The translations under genes and the position numbers were made by a program. 64,000 nucleotides of DNA from Gordius sp. MW1 (lineage: Eukaryota > Nematomorpha > Gordioida > Gordea > Gordiidae), in NCBI GenBank assembly GCA_964036665.1, contig OZ038526.1:30132001-30196000 (forward strand), written 5' to 3'. Of this stretch, positions 42,890 through 56,964 are shown in pieces. The notes below the pieces were generated by a model. It had not been told where the DNA came from, did not search any database, and saw only the letters and a program-made list of their open reading frames with translations. Positions within the stretch are counted from its first letter, which is position 1; every line of letters starts with the position of its first letter.

Positions 42890-45800
42890 TTAGGCTGGTG
42901 GCGAATACTCAGTTATGGTTAACATGAGATTGCGCCAAGTAAAGTGTAGTTGTATGAGAGGAGAGTTTTTAGTTCGAAATGAGCGCATCAAATAAGGGCC
43001 TTGTCTTGAATCATAGTTATTAGATCCTTCGTTTTCGCTGTCTCTTCGCGCATTGTTTCTAGGTAATATAATTAAAAAATTTATAACTTACAAACCCATT
43101 TTAACATTAAATATAATTAAAACATTTTATATTAATACAAGTGTCTCACATCAAAAGGAAGTTAACTTTTATACAAGTAAATAAATACCAAAAAAAGTTA
43201 TCTAAATTTGTTATCAGAAAAACAAAAACTAGCTTATTAACAAATTACATCGGACTATAAACGAATATCAAGATTCTACTGCAGAAAACGAGAACGAATC
43301 CGAGACTTGTCATGGAAAAAACTGAAAGTTTCTGTTGAAAGAATTAAAAAAATAATTGCTAAATAATCTTAACGTGTCATTTGTTGTGGAATGGTCAGTT
43401 TTGGGTAAGGCTGCATCGGTTGTGGGTTCTTGAGCGAAAGGTGGCACGTATAGGGAAGATGCTTCATTACTTTCTGACAATTTTCGATAATCCCAAAACG
43501 CTAAGCTACAATCGGCCCCTCCTACAATATTATTAATTTTATTGTAGGTAAGGTGCTTTCACTTTGAAAATTATGATTTTAAACGTGTAAAAGCAGTACT
43601 TAATCCAATTTAATTAAAATGTGCATTTAATTTAAAATAAATACACATTAACTACCAACCTAATTTAGGATTATCTCTGTAGTTGGTAGATTTAATAAAA
43701 TATTTATCTTAGATGGCCCTACATGAAAAGGGCCTCCTTCAGTACATTGAGCCGATAGAATTTATTTTTTGGTCAGTCACTGCTTTAAATATTTTATAAA
43801 TCTATGCTTCTTTTAGACTTGGCTACTTTTGATAATCTTCAAGTTTCCACCATGCTAAAACCAATACGTTTAAAAATAAATAAATCAAAAAATTTCATAT
43901 TTTTCCTATCACCCCGTCAGACCCATAGAAATTTTAAAATCCAAAAAATAACAAACATTCAAAAAAAATGTAATTAAATTTTTACGAGCCCTACGACTAC
44001 CCGAAGCAATGGCTACTCCGTCACGATCAAATTCTATAGCGTAAACGGCATCGGTGTGGTGTTTTAGATAGGTCAAAAAATGCCCTTGAACCAGATCCCA
44101 TACTATGATAGTTCCATCTTTACCTAATATTATAGCAAACTTTCATTTACTTATTATCATTATTTTAATAATTTATACTTGATTGTGTTCCATGTTAAGA
44201 TTTAAAAAAAGTATTAAAATATTAATTAAAGAAAAGGGTTAATTAAAATTCTTATATGTAAAAGGTAAACAAAACTCATAATGATGCTAAAAATTAACGC
44301 AAAATAAATTAACAAATAATTGAAGATGGTGGATATCTTACTTCCAGAAATCAGCTGCCTTCCATTGGGCGCAAAAGTAAGTGCGGTTATGGGCGTCTTC
44401 GAAAGTGCAATCAAATATAAAATGAATAAACGTTCTAGTTAATAATATATCTATTATTTTAGAGCAAAGAAAAAGATGAGAAAATTATTTCAATTACAAA
44501 ACACGTAGCAACTTTATAAAGATCGTCGCCTTATTCTTATTGTATTTAAAAAATATTCCATGTCAAATAAATATTAAAACTAAATTTCTGCTCAAATCCT
44601 TAAATTTATATAATTTGTATAAAAATAATAAATATTTAAATCCTGAAAAGTATTGCACGTCTTAACGAATACTTAGAGTTATGGACTCCAATTCAAAAAC
44701 AATCTTTTAGGACATCAGGGCTAATTTTAAACCCCATCAATGTAAAAATTTATTAGTCACACTAAGGTTGTCAGCTTCTTTAGGTATTTGAATGAGGGGT
44801 TACGCTCGGCTATCTAGGCCTGACAGCCCTATTGAGGATGTGATAATTTTACAACTTTTGAAAGAAAATGCCGAAAGCGGGATTTGAACCCGCGAGCTCT
44901 TGTTCAAAGACAAAGCCTATACCAACTACGCCTCCACGCCCCAGAACTACTAATTATATTCGTATGCTTTAGCTTAAATGCAGAATTAATTCTGAAAATC
45001 ATCATCTAGAACCTATCTATATCATTACAAAACTTTTTGTCCTTTCCTAAAATTCAACGTTCAAATGCTCAGAAAATATCCAATTTAGCAAAAAAAAAAT
45101 AAGAAAACGGCTCGATTCTATTAGCTCAGGCCTCCACGCCCGAAATAATCATAAATTTAGCATAAGAATCATTCTTACAAATAAATTAGCAATTTTTATA
45201 CAACACAACCAATATAAACACAGAAATAATTTAAGGTATACCTTGTGTCCGACAAAAATCCTGACGCAGTTGCCAGTTAAAATGTCCCACATGCGTACCG
45301 TTCGGTCGGATGAGCCCGTTGCGAGGTAATTGGAATTAGGGTGAAAGCATAACACCTAATGGGTATAAGAAGTTATGCTAAATCCAACACTACGTGAAAT
45401 TTCGGTTGTTTTTATTAATCAAACTTCGGATAGTGCGAGCTCAAAAATTTTGTTTTTATTGCAGTTTAAAACCGAAACTAAATCAATGACCAGTCTTTTC
45501 AATACTAGAAATTTACATTAAAATAACGCCGAACATAAGTTTTGAGTCGAATACACCAACTACTAAAAAATATTGTTTGAAGATTTTTTGCATGTTAATT
45601 AACAAATATAACTTTTCGGGCTTAACCAAAAACGAATTGCATTTTTTTATAATTGTTTATAACTAAACCTTTAACGCAACTTCGGCTATTTGTTTAAATA
45701 ATATTCTTTCAATATTTAGTAGTTATAAAAACTTTAATCTTACAGATCCTTTAAAGAATTGGACTGAGTTAGAGCCATAGACTAATTACAGACCGGGAAA

Positions 45801-48800
45801 CAGTTGAGTTTCGCAAACCAATTATTAAGAAATCTAAGCATGGGCGTAGCCAAGGGGTGACAGGGAGAGGCGACTGCCCCCCTCTAAATCCAAAAATCCT
45901 TAAAAATTTAATATAATTTAGCTAAAATATCAATAAATTATCATTTTGCCCCTCCCTAAATCATCATTGTCCCCCACTAAATCCAATCCTGACTACGCCC
46001 ACGAACTTAGGCCTCCATTTAGTTTTTTCAATATGCGCATTTGTGTAGTGAAAAATCGCAAAAAAAATAATGAAAGCATTAAAGGATTTTATTAGAAGAT
46101 TTTTACCCTCATAATTAATGTTCTTCATAGATATATAATCCGATAATATATCTAAGAAGAACATTAAAGGATTTCCTTTCCATGCGTAAACATTTAATTA
46201 GTTATTATTATTATTTGATGTACGGTTATCACTCGTCTTAAATCGGGTTCTCTTCAAAACATACTTAGAGACCATCGTTTTAAATCTTACGATATTAACA
46301 TTAACATGGACATAACCAGCATTTGAATTGGGCAATAATAATTTAGGGAGGGGCGAAAAGATCATTTAAAAAATTCTTCGACATAATTTTAATAAATTTC
46401 AACAAATATTTGACTTTAGAGGGGGACAACCGCCCCTCCCTGCGCCCCTTAGTTACGGCACATTAAAATGCGTTTCGTTTGTCAATAAATCCATCAAACA
46501 TGGCGGCCCACACTTTTCATTAATATTAATTATCAACTGTTTGCCAGCCTATCGCATTCAATTTACAAAGCAAAAGGTAAAATGTTTTAGCGCTTTGCCA
46601 ACACTAATTTACATCGACGTCGCTGAGATGACCAACACATATTCTCAGGGGTTGGTGTTGATCAGTGGTCCAAAGCCTTAGAGTTCTATCGGCTCCACAA
46701 GAGGCAAAGTAGTATCCGAACGGACTAAAATAATATTTTTTAAAGTTAATTTAACATTCTTAAATAGTCTTAGGCTCTAGGTTAGTGAGAAAAGTGGGAA
46801 ATATAATTGCTATAAAGAGAAAGGTACAAATCATTGGGACGGGACAATAAGATTTAATAATAGGAATGTGTATAGGCTAAAAATAACCGACGAAAATTCG
46901 TTTAAAAAACATTCTTTCATTTGTGAATACTAGGAGGCTTATCTTTACATTCATAAATGGTATAAAATATCATTAATAAGTGGTATTTCTTAATAAATTT
47001 TTTAAAATCTAAATAAAAACAAAATTGGTATTTTAATATGTTAAACATATTTTTAGACACAAAAAAAACACTATGATATTCATAAACTCAAAACTTGAAG
47101 CTAAACATATTCAAAGGGTAATCTGTCTCATTAAAAGATTTATATTCAATTCAAAAAAAAACGCCAAAATGATATTTAATATCGCCAAAATGATATTTAT
47201 TATAAAAGATTTTTATCAATTATTAATATATATTTAAAAATTTATAAAAACTTATAAGAGGGTACCTGAAAGCAACATCCCAAACCGGCAACATGTGACC
47301 TTTGTAACAGACGATATCTTTATAGGTTAAAAGGCTCCACAAACGAACTATAAAATAAAAAATACAAACATTTCATTTTAAATTTAAAATACTCATAAAT
47401 TTTATAAAAACATGTTGGTTTTGTTTGGTAATATTTGGTATTTTTAGAATTTAATCTAAGTGCCTTCATTCACACTTATTATAAAAGCGTATGAGCGCTA
47501 TTGCAACAACAAACTTCTGCCTGTTTAAAAATGTCTGTTTAAAAACCGCTTTGTAACTATAGACTGCTCATGTCATATGTTTTATATGGTAAAATGTGTA
47601 CCATTAAATACACCATTTGAATTTAAATATCTCCCATGTCTTCGGCAGTGTACCCCATTGTTAAACATAAAAAGTGACTTTACCTTCCTCATGTAAAAAA
47701 ATGATTATTTAATAAAAAAAAGATGGCACTAAATTGCTTTAACATCACATTATCATAGTATTTTTTTATAAATTTTTTAAATGATTTATATTTTGAAATG
47801 CTGTTTATTATGATTAACTACCATTATATTTATTTATTAAATTTTAAAACACTAATTAACCTAAATTACTACAATATATATATCCTTCCCATATTTGTGC
47901 ACATTTCGAAATGGCGGAAAAATGGTACACTTAATTAAAATTGATGAGCAGTGTAACGCACCTAAAGTGATCGTTTTCTTCGTTTTTATATTGCGATAAA
48001 TTGTACTGGTGAATAATCGTTAATCCATAATATGCAAAAACCCTTATTAATGTCTATAGCTAATATGAAAATTTTTCAAAACAAGCTAATTAAGCAGAAT
48101 TCATTTTCATAAATAAATTGTCATTTAAAATGTTATTTTCTTTTAACCGCAATATTTTTTATAATTTAAAAAAACTCAGATTGATAATATCCTAAATGGT
48201 AAGTATTCTTATATCAATATAGATATATTAAACAGAACCACTATGAGCATTTTAGAAACCATCCATCTAATTAGATTTTCAAAATGGATGGCAAAATTTG
48301 AAACACTTTCTAACAGTGGTCTATCTCTCAATGGTCAGATTTGTTAACATTTTTCTGCCCTACCCGGCGCGGTAATTTTAGCTGCCCGCCCAGGCTCGCC
48401 CAAACCCTTAGTGTCCGTTCGGCCATGCTAAATTATTAAAACTGCCCGAACTGCCGGGCCAAAAAGATGATGTTAATTTTCAATTTAAAGAACTAAGATT
48501 AAAAACAATCACACAATCAAATAAAAAGTGAAAAAATAATGTCTGTTTGATCCTTCTAATAAAGAAGTAACCAATGCATTTTTTCAATATTTTTTTAAAA
48601 ACCAGCAATATTAGAGCAGACTACAACATGCTAACAAAATTTATGTAATTACTGGTGGCGTCTTGAGAACTCGATATGAGATACAATTTATCGTGACTTA
48701 TGCTCAGCCCTGTGATAGAGTCCGTATGTCCGGTTAACACTTTAAAATCCGAGGCGCTTTTTTCGTCCATCACCTTCCTCAAAACGTCATCTGGCGCGTA

Positions 48801-51800
48801 AAAATTAAAAACAAGGCCAAATAATCATCTTTCATTTTAGCTCAAAGCAAGTAAAATATATTTAATTTTAACCTATTCTCTATGAGCAGAAGCAAAGCGT
48901 AGAAAACGATAAGTGCTTAAACATAAAAACATTATAGTCACCTTCGAGGCAGATCTAGTTCAATTGGTTTACCTACTTTTTTGACCTTCTTAATTAACGC
49001 TTTTTCATGATATTTAGTGTATCTTAACTAAATTTTAGTCATGTTTAGTATGTTTTAATTTGGTCATTAGACCTACGATATCATTTGTAGCTGATGACCG
49101 TGACGCTATGTTAAAGAACATAGATAGATAAATTAGTCTAATACAGCATTATAACCAAATGTGATCACTGCTTAATTTTTTACTAGCAAATACATGGTAG
49201 ACAATGGCGTATTTAAGTAGAACACGCTTATAAGTTCTGGCTGCTCTAAAACGGTATAGTCTTATTCAATCCTCAAAAAGCTTATTTCTTTTATGAATAT
49301 GTGTCATAAAAAGTCAACATTCCCAGGCGACTTCCTAAATAATCAAAAATAAGTAAAGCATAGGTTTAGTACATCTACACATATTAAATACTGTGATTGA
49401 GAAAAAAGATATTTTTAAAAAATTATCCGTAGTTATGAAAACTTTATATAAAGTCTACGAAGAAATTAAAAAGCTAAATTTTCACGGAATTTACAAAATT
49501 AACATGTATCATTTAATTTACCATCCGTTTTGTCAAGTTTTTCCAGCTCGGCAGCAGATTTCATAGATTTAAGCTTGTCGGGTGTGAGAGAATACATTTT
49601 AATAATGGAATCTTGAAATCCCACGGCAAGCAAGGAAGAATCGTCACTAATCTCAGCACAAGTTACGCTAACGTGTAAAATTTGGTAAAATTTGAAAAGT
49701 TATTTGGGGTCACTTAGGACCCCAAAACATATCTTATTTTTGAAATAAACTCTTAAAAATTTCCTTACGCAAAAAACATTTACGACCCCAAAATATTTCA
49801 GGCTTTTAAAAAATATATATACCAAGATGTATAAAAACATTGACATCGAATAGATAAAACATAGTTACGCATTGTATAAAAGCTTGTCACTTCCAAAAAT
49901 AACTTTTAATAGTCTATTAATTAAGCTTAAATTTAAACTTAGCGCAAACATACCCAAATAATTTAAACTCTAAGATTTAGTAAAAATTTGAAAAAGGTTA
50001 TAATAATAACCGCTTAGACATTAAGGGTTATTATAAAAACATTTGCACTTTTCAAATATCAGTACCTATACTTAATTTTTTTACCTACACTGCGCATTGA
50101 GTTGTTAAATTGCTAACTTGCTTCAACTTTAGCTACCATCTGCTCGAGTTTCTGCTCGGCCCTCGAGCAATTTATAGGCTACTGCTCTGCCTTGTGCACC
50201 GAACAACGAGCACATATTGTGCTAACGGCGCGTATTAAGCAACTCAGTGTGCGTGCTCGCTGGAGTTTGAAGCAAGTTAGCAATTTAACAACTCTAACTG
50301 CGCACAATAATTATAATATTCAACGACAATATCATTGTAAAATGCATAGCCTATTATATAAAGTTACCTGCAAAATATAATAACTGCAAAAATATTATAT
50401 ACGAGCTCTCAGCTCGAAACAGATCAATCGATACGGCCGAATTTTATTTACCCGTTATTGGCGTTTAAAACAGTGTAACAACAGACGGTAGGTAGCGTCT
50501 GGGGCGTAATTTTGAAGCGCTTAAGCGATTCTTGAGCCATCAAAATCTTGATAATTTTATCGGATTCTTTACTAAATAAAATTATAAATAGTGTAAAAAA
50601 TCCAGTCTTCTAGCAAAAAACAAATAAATGATATTATATAAAGGGTTTATTTCTAATTACAAAAATTAAAAACTTATCGTATAAATTTACAACTGACCAT
50701 TTACTTATGATAAGATCCATAGTAAAATTAGTTAACGATACAATTGCGCAATGAAAGCCCTAAATATTAAAAGAGATTTTGCGAAGCCTTTAAACTAAAT
50801 GAAAGATCTACATTTTAAAATCGTAAAAAAGTACAAATATAACAAAATTGCTTCTACATAAAGTTATATAAAAACGATTTATTCAACTAAATTCCAGGGA
50901 GTAATATTGTAAAAACGGGTAGGTTTTGTTTGTTCGGCTTTTGGTTTTAGTCAACTAAACGTTAACACAGACCAAATTCTTTGGTCTTTTTTATTAGTCC
51001 ACCACTAGGATTAGTCGAAATTTGAAAAACAGTCGGCCGTTAGTCTGAGTTAAACTAGAGGACGACCAAACAAAACTTAGCCGTTTTTACAAGACTACCA
51101 GGGATTAACCTACATTTCTGGAAGAGGTATGCGGTTGGTAGGGGGTGCCAATGGATCGATTTTGCTTTTCTTCAAGAGAAAACTCTCCTTCTTAGACTTC
51201 TTTTTCTGTACGAGTAAATAATTTTAAATGATTTCACCTAGATAAACAAATATTTTGCTCTTATTTAATGTTCGAATGTAGTAGCACAAATACACGTTAG
51301 AAAATATAATTAAACTTCCGTGCTGTATAACTTTTGGTGACTATTGTCAATGCATCCGATCCTTTTGTAATTAAACGGTAATATAAGCATTTTTTAATGA
51401 GCTTTTTTTGTCAAAACTTTAAAACCTTCAAACATTTAAAATGTTTCCTTGACAGAGATTATGCACATTGGCAGAATGATGTTTCAATTTCATAAAAAAC
51501 ATCTTTTGATAGAATGGCTAGTCTGATCCCAAAAAATGCTTTATGATTGATAACATAACTTATTAACAAATGTCGAAGAAAAAATATTGCATACGAATTG
51601 ACGCAGCTATTGCAATAATACTACACTCAGTTCTAAGACGTGCACCCATTCTGTCGCATATACATGGGCTTAATAAAGGGGGAGGGAGGAGCGGCTGCCC
51701 CCTCTAAATCCAAAAATTTGTTGAAATTTATTAAAATAATGGCTAAATTTTCAAAAACTGATTGTTTTGTCCCTCCCTAAACCATTATTGCCCCCCCCCC

Positions 51801-54800
51801 ATAATTCCAATGCTGGCTACGCCCATGCGCATATAAGACCCAAATCTTTCGTATTTTTAAATTCCTAAAACAAAATATATTTATTTACAACTTAAAAGGT
51901 AGGCCACATATCCAACTAAAATAATCATTTTAGCATAACGGTCCAGAAAAATTAGGTAAAAAAAGGTTTATAACTAAATTTTCAAAAATATGATCATTTT
52001 GTCCCCCCCTAAATCATTATTGCCCCCCCTCTAATTCCAATGCTAGCGACGCCCATGCGCATATAAGACCCAAATCTTTCGTGTTTTTAAACTTCCTCCT
52101 CTAACAAAATAAATTAATTTACAAGTTAAATGTAAGCCACATAGCCGACTAAAATAATCTTTTTAGCATAGCGGTCCAGAGAAATTATATACAAAATGAA
52201 GGTGCATGAGCGTAGCCAAGGGGGGGGGCAATAAATGAAAAAAAAATTCAATGTAAAAACCCTTAAAAATTTATGTTTTGCCCCCCCCCCCCCTAATTGA
52301 ACTTTAAAACGTTTCGCCCCCCCCCCTAATTTAAACCCTGGCTACGCCCATGTGAAGTTTAAATTTTATCGAATTCAACCTTGGAATCACCGACTCCATT
52401 AGCGACCTCTTCATCATTATCGGGTCCGGGACCTGTGCCTAAAGACACAACAACGTCCGATTCTTTCAACAAACCGCAGTATATTTTCGTTTTGTTTACT
52501 ATGAAAAAATAGAGAAATAAAATAGGAAAAATGAGACTAATGATGTAAATAAATGTATTAACGTGGGGAAAAACTTTCAATGGTGAGGCAAATGGTTATA
52601 TCTATACCCAAAAATTTAACGTTTAAATATTATAATTCAGTTAGGATCTGAAGCTATAAATCAATATTCAATTTTATTTACTAAATAAAAGACAATGTTT
52701 AAAGTCATTATAAGTTTTAACCTGATGCACCCATTTTTATAATATTTCTTTAATAAAACAACACCTTAGGATATAGAGATCTGAACGTCAAAATAAACTA
52801 AAAAATTATGGAAAACATGCATTTTATTAGTGCAAAAAAGTTATTTAAGGCGAACTAAGCATAAAATTCATAACAAGCTTGCTTTTATTGTACTCTTATG
52901 TTTATAAAAATGGTAATCTATTAATTGCTAGCCAATTTATGGGCTCGCTTTTGGTTGTCCGTCCTGTCCGTCCGTCCTGTCCAACTTGTAATTTTTCAAT
53001 AATTGCTGTAGAAACTTATACGGGTTTTTAATGACCGTGGACTTATGTTTTGTTACTAATTAATGATAGTAATTAATTGGAAAACTAGTTGGTGAAAATA
53101 AACTTAAGTTGGTATATTTGTAATAATTAATAAAACTAACTGTGAGACTTAATTTCTCCCTCTATAGACCCTACGGCTCGTTCAACTTGTTCGGCGGTTC
53201 TCGGGGGTTCATCGGAAACTGAGAAAATAATCGCAGACACATAAAATAAAAACAAAAATTAATCTATTTTTTTGCTATGATAATTAATTTGTAAATTAAA
53301 AAAAATACTTTGGTATTCCCAAAATAGACCTTAATATAAATTAATTATTTATATCATATTACCAGTGTTGTAAAAGCGGCTGGGTTTTGTTTGGTCGACC
53401 ATGGGTTTTAGTCGACTAATCATAAACTAACCAAAGGTTTGATCAAAATACCTTTGTATTTAGTCGACCAAAACCAAGGTGGCCAAACAAAACCCAGCCG
53501 TTTTTACAACACTATTATTACATAGCAAAATGAATTTCAAACAAATTTTAAAATTAAAAGTATAAAAGATACACAAAATGTTGGGATAAAATATGTTAAA
53601 GTTCAAAGTGTATACTTTCGATGTCTATAGACGTTTCTAGCTTGTTTAAAACGTCGTGTAAACCATTTTTGGTCAAATGATAACGGACGTAAGCCAAAGT
53701 TTCTCGGGCCATTCTTACATTGTATTTGTGGAACCTTCGAATGAAATCAAGCAAAAATACAATGATATTTAGCCAAAAAATGATATTCTTATGCGAAAAC
53801 TGATCATATAAAATCTTATTTAAAACAAGCTAATTTTTAAGTTATCAAAACATGCGTAATTATAGTGCATCTTTTCCAATTCATGAAAGGCCCTTAACCC
53901 AAAATTAACAAATTTTTGTCATTTTCAAAAGTTCTAATTATAACGTTTAAATTTCCAATTTTAGTATAATACTACTAAGACATAAATGGGTAATTTTTTA
54001 AGACATCGCCAACCTTATTATCATGATTGCGAGGCCCGAGGGCATTTTTTATATCGCCGCGTGGCATCCCTTTTTCATGAGAAATTGTGATTTTTCACAA
54101 ATTTCTCAAATCTGCTATGTAAATGAGCCTGTTTGGCGTCAACTTTGATGGCGTTCTTACTAATAAAATATGTCTCAAATTAAGATTCAGCCAACTAGGG
54201 AGTAACAATCTTTTGCAGTTAGACGTCCTATAATGAGACTAAACATAACTAGAACCTAGAGTTGTTAAATTGCTAACTTTCTTCAAACTCCAGACGCGAG
54301 CACGCACACTGAGTTGCTTAATATGCCCGTTAGCACAATATGTGCTCGCTGTTCGGTGCACTAGGCAGAACAGTAGCATATAAAAATGCTCGAGGGCCAA
54401 GCAGAAACTCGAGCAGATGGTAGTTGGAGTTGAAGAAAGTTAGCAATTTAACAACTCTACTAGAACCTTAATCCCTAAGGCCGCTGAAAGCCCCTAAATT
54501 GGATTTCGCCTAAAGTCCCAAAGTAAAATCCAACCTGAACCAAGCGACGAGGTTGCTATTATCGGCGTGTTCTTTTCGTTTTAACGTCAACAACTCATGT
54601 ACGTCTTGCCCGTGTAATTGTACGTGATGCTTGGCAAAAGTTTGCACAAATTTTTGCGCTAAATCAAGATGAAATAAGAATGGCTTGTAGGTTGATCCTT
54701 AAATTTGGTAGTAAAAAACATGAGTTCGGGTTCGATATTATGACCCGAGACCCTATCTAGTAGTGTTGTAAAAACGGCTGGGTTTTGTTTGGTCGACATT

Positions 54801-56926
54801 TGGTTTTGGTCGACAAAACATCAACAAACAACCAACGCTTTTTTGGTCTGTTTTTCTTAGTCGCATAAATAGACCAAATCTTTGACCGAAAAACCTTTGG
54901 TTTATTCATGTTTAGTCGACCAAAACCAAATGTCGACCAAACAAAAGCCAGTCCTTTTTACAACACCACCACCATCAAGGCAATGTTATGCAGTAAATAT
55001 ATTTTTATAAAAATGAAATCATTGAAATATAATGTGTGATTGAAACCAATTTTTGAAATCTTACGATAAATCAATTTATGTATATCGCATGCTCAGCCTA
55101 ACCCATCACAGCGAAATTTTATGCCAACCATAGACTAGATAGACTGTTCATCCACTTTAAATAAGTGTACCATTTTTCCGCCATTTTGAAATGTGCACAA
55201 ATAAGGGAAGGACATAAAGATTATACTAATTTTGATTAATTAAAGTGTTTTTAAAGGGTAATAAAAAAATATTGAACTAGTTAATCATAAAAAAATAGTG
55301 TGATGATGTGATGTTAAAGCAATTTAGTGCCATCGCATTTTATTAAATAAGCATTTATAAACTATCTTTTCTATTTATCAACGAATGAGGAAGAGAAATT
55401 CATTTTTCCTGTTATAACAATGGGGTATACTGCAGAAAGACATGTGAGATAGTTGAATTCAAAATGTTGGAATTAATGGTACACAATTTACCATATGAAA
55501 CATATGACATGAGCAGTCTATGTAGTCTATAATGCGATCTGTTTTAATAAGATATGGCTGAAGTGAAAGCATTTACTCTAATAAATATAAGAACATATTA
55601 TTTAATTAAATCATAAATTGCCACATGTTTTTTAAATCATCAAGCTAGTTTAGGTTTAGTTATCTATCTGTGATTCTGTCTACACCAACTACACCAAATT
55701 TGTTGAGATCTAATAATATTTCCTAAAAAGACAAAAATTTCTAATGGTTATATAAATGATATATTTCCTATGAAATATATATCACTAATTTGTATAGTAA
55801 ATAAACTTAGATTAAATGGACTGTAAAATCACTTAAAAAAGGTTTGACAAATTTATTTGTACTCTTTAAATTTTTGCAATGAGATATGTAATGATGTTTG
55901 AGCATCTTATATTCAAAGGAACTGTTAATTATGTTACACTATTTAAACAATTTACTACAAATTATATACCGTCATAATTATTATTATCTAAGATTTTAAG
56001 AGTAACTGTTGCTGTACAAAATTAAAACATGAATTAAACAAGTCACGGAGATAGGGTTGATATGGAGCTTAGGGTAAACAGAGCTCGGTTATATGCCAAA
56101 CGACTGCCCCAGAAGAAAGATGAATTTTCAACAAATGGTGGACATGATAAATGATATTAAAACGCTCGTGATTGTTCTTTTATGGATTTGGAGGTGGCGG
56201 GGAAAAGAGAAAAGGGACAACCTCGTGTTGCCTAGAAAAGGTAGATAAATCTAGCATAAGCATAACAAGGGGGTGGTAGGGAGGGGGGGGGCTGCCCCCT
56301 TCTAAAGTCCAAAAATCCTATAAAATTTAGTATAATTATGACGAAAATTTCAGAAAAATATCATTTTGCCACCATCCAAATCATTATTGCCCCCTCCCCC
56401 TTTAAATCCAATCTTGGCTAAGCCCATGAAAGCTAGGGTGTATATAATAATAGATGCAAATAGAACAAACCCCACAACTGATGGACTATTTACACGCTAT
56501 ACCAGAGGTCAGATTTGTTTGAAATTTTCTGCCCCACCTCGGCCCGTTAAATTTTTTAACTTCATTGCCCGCCCGGGCCCGCCCGAATCGTTAAAGCTGT
56601 CCTAATTGCCCGGCCCGAAATATTGAATTTGCCCGTTAATCCCGAATTTGTGCGATCCCAAACAGAGGTCAGTTTATTTAAATTTTTCTGTCCGAACCCG
56701 GTCCGGCCCAAATTTTTAACTAAATTGCCGCCTGAACTCTTCTAAGTGTCCGCTCGGCCATGCCCGAACCATTAGAGCTGCCCGGCTTGAATAATTAAAT
56801 TTGCCCGTTAGACCCGAATTTATGCAATCCCAAAAACTTTCATCCACTATTAAAAAATGCTCACCCAATTTTAATAGATTAATTGCTAATGCATTTAGGT
56901 TTATAAAAAATTATTCCAATTAGTAA

Positions 56927-56964
<38 letters not shown>

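Noticed and set aside
42702-42990. Short plus-strand gene MGSFEFAGLRHEKQ joined to a second exon
   Set aside because: The second exon is antisense to the TAF5 C-terminal exon, and the first has no independent support.
43310-43373. Continuation of the TAF5 exon to a stop at 43310
   Set aside because: A donor at 43373/43372 in the right phase leads to the exon 42890-43058, which encodes the conserved TAF5 C-ter­minus; reading through would lose it. An alternative short isoform cannot be excluded.
43740-43790. Possible extra TAF5 exon reading [12 protein letters not shown]
   Set aside because: The exons at 44001-44123 and 43374-43521 join in phase across the WD40 repeat without it; inserting it would break the frame and the repeat.
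55690-55735. Minus-strand segment [19 protein letters not shown] between acceptor- and donor-like signals
   Set aside because: TAF5 exons 3 and 4 join directly in phase, and the segment has no TAF5 counterpart.
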